64,000 nt of DNA from Stutzerimonas stutzeri (GTDB lineage Bacteria > Pseudomonadota > Gammaproteobacteria > Pseudomonadales > Pseudomonadaceae). Each line of letters opens with the position of its first letter. Position 1 is the first letter of the stretch. The notes under the pieces are model-generated. The model was not told the DNA's origin. It made no database searches and was given only the letters and a program-made list of their open reading frames with translations. The stretch spans positions 2,734,660 to 2,798,659 of the forward strand of contig NZ_CP007441.1 of assembly GCF_000590475.1 (NCBI RefSeq), given 5' to 3'. Positions 63,001 through 64,000 of the stretch are shown here, piece after piece. A program made the translations under genes and the position numbers.

Positions 63001-63233
63001 TGAACCGGTCCTTTTTCTAACGTATTGACGGCGCGCACTCTAACAGCAATGCCACGCTTGTGCGATTGAAGGCGCCAGTCTGCTGCCCTATTCATTCAAT
63101 TCCATGGCAGTGGTGGATTCTTTTTGCGGAGATCGCAGATCGCCAGCTACGCTTGTCGGATGAGAAGCACGTCACTTCTCAGACGTGGGCATAATGAGCC
63201 CGCCTTTTTCCCTGAACGCAGTAGGGAACGTCC

Positions 63234-64000
63234 ATGCCCTTGATTTCTACTCTCTCTGTTGCAGCCGATCGGAACAGAGTCATCAACAAGTTCCTCGGCC
63301 GTGTCGCGATCGCCACGCTGACGCTTCCGCTGGCATTTGCGGCCGTCGCCGAAACAGTTAACCAGACCCTGCCACCCCGGGTGGCGCAGGCGCTCAAAGC
63401 GAACAAGATAGAAAGCAGTGCCCTGTCCGTCGTCATGCTGCCACTCAACAGCAACGCGTCGCCGACCTTTGTGAACGCCGACGTGTCGGTCAATCCTGCC
63501 TCGACCATGAAGTTGGTCACGACCTACGCTGCGCTGGAATTGCTGGGCCCCAACCATCAGTGGAAGACGGAATTCTATGCTGACGGGCCTATTGAAAAGG
63601 GTACTCTCAACGGGAACCTCTATCTCAAGGGTGGAGGCGACCCCAAGCTCAACATGGAGAAACTCTGGTTGTTGCTGCGTGATCTGCGCGCCAATGGGGT
63701 TCAGACCGTGACCGGCGATTTGGTACTCGACCGCAGTCATTTCGTGCAACCTTCATTGCCGATTTTCAACGACGATGGCAACGACAAGAACAAGCCGTTC
63801 CTCGTCGGACCGGATTCCCTGCTGGTCAATCTCAAGGCACTTCGTTTTATTGCACGCAACGATGGCGGCAAGGTAAACGTCACGGTCGAGCCGCCGATCG
63901 CCACGGTTCGCGTCGACAATCGCATCCAGGCTTTACCGAAGGCCAAGTGCCCCGGCTGGCCCGATATACGCTACAACCCCATCGAGAAGGCTGACGGCGT
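63234..64000 (+). CDS. dacB: D-alanyl-D-alanine carboxypeptidase/endopeptidase DacB (PBP4), 3' truncated
   Basis: The frame from ATG 63234 stays open to the right edge (255 codons). A signal peptide (about 20-40, FLGRVAIATLTLPLAFAAVA) directs export; a start later than 63234 is possible. The serine-lysine active site is in NPASTMKLVTTYAALELLG (SxxK). The family context continues with GNLYLKGGGDPKLNMEKLWLLL and ANGVQTVTGDLVLDRSHF. It cleaves D-Ala and cross-links in periplasmic peptidoglycan. The SxN and KTG motifs lie beyond the window. The 232 bases before it contain no gene. Confidence 0.93.
   Translation, partial: MPLISTLSVAADRNRVINKFLGRVAIATLTLPLAFAAVAETVNQTLPPRVAQALKANKIESSALSVVMLPLNSNASPTFVNADVSVNPASTMKLVTTYAALELLGPNHQWKTEFYADGPIEKGTLNGNLYLKGGGDPKLNMEKLWLLLRDLRANGVQTVTGDLVLDRSHFVQPSLPIFNDDGNDKNKPFLVGPDSLLVNLKALRFIARNDGGKVNVTVEPPIATVRVDNRIQALPKAKCPGWPDIRYNPIEKADG

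Overview
The window looks like a chromosomal segment of a Pseudomonas of the P. stutzeri (Stutzerimonas) kind. Evidence is the gene order thrS-infC-rpmI-rplT-pheS-pheT-ihfA-merR, the AUU start of infC, the Pseudomonas-type families PA2778/PA2779 and OprD, and core proteins of Pseudomonas type. Species assignment is inference.

Layout. 1-2420: end of a surface-polysaccharide locus (truncated rmd-like reductase, wza-like export lipoprotein, terminator). 2421-8978: a small acidic ORF, a TRAP transporter (dctPQM type), pobA and an AraC regulator. Together these suggest uptake and first oxidation of 4-hydroxybenzoate. 9061-9860: a decayed LysR gene joined to a decayed radC start.

10023-41389: a genomic island of about 31 kb in the 3' half of tRNA-Pro(GGG). 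It is bounded by imperfect direct repeats of about 96 bp and carries TTGGCAAC repeats near both ends, probably integrase arm sites. From left to right it holds a tyrosine integrase, a frameshifted hypothetical gene, an inovirus-Gp2/YagK-like gene with an upstream hairpin, an AlpA regulator and a zinc-ribbon/glycine-zipper protein. Next come a frameshifted DUF932 gene, a YqaJ nuclease, a 'hydrolase or metal-binding' gene, RadC, a small membrane protein and a umuC remnant. The right 22 kb is one leftward block of ten genes: pglW, pglX, pglY(brxC), pglZ, brxD and brxHI (a complete type 2 BREX phage-defence locus), then alpA, a DUF3800 gene, and an AAA ATPase/HNH pair resembling Septu (PtuA/PtuB). 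No relaxase, coupling ATPase or conjugation genes are visible, so the island probably depends on a helper to move between cells.

41390-48855: core translation genes on the minus strand (merR, ihfA, pheT, pheS, rplT, rpmI, infC, thrS). 49049-64000: tRNA-Val(GAC), a PuuB-like oxidase, a cysteine-peptidase lipoprotein pair, an I78 inhibitor lipoprotein, an acyltransferase, molybdenum-cofactor genes (moeA, moaB, mobA), a YgdI-type lipoprotein, tRNA-Pro(CGG), a glutaredoxin-like protein, an OprD porin, a DUF883/YqjE/YqjK-type envelope operon, dgt, a FUSC protein, yggL and the start of dacB.

The most interesting material is the defence block, above all the kinase PglW with a degenerate kinase domain in front of an active one, and the DUF3800-ATPase-HNH trio placed behind a BREX-linked AlpA regulator. 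All functions are read from protein sequence; no database search was possible.
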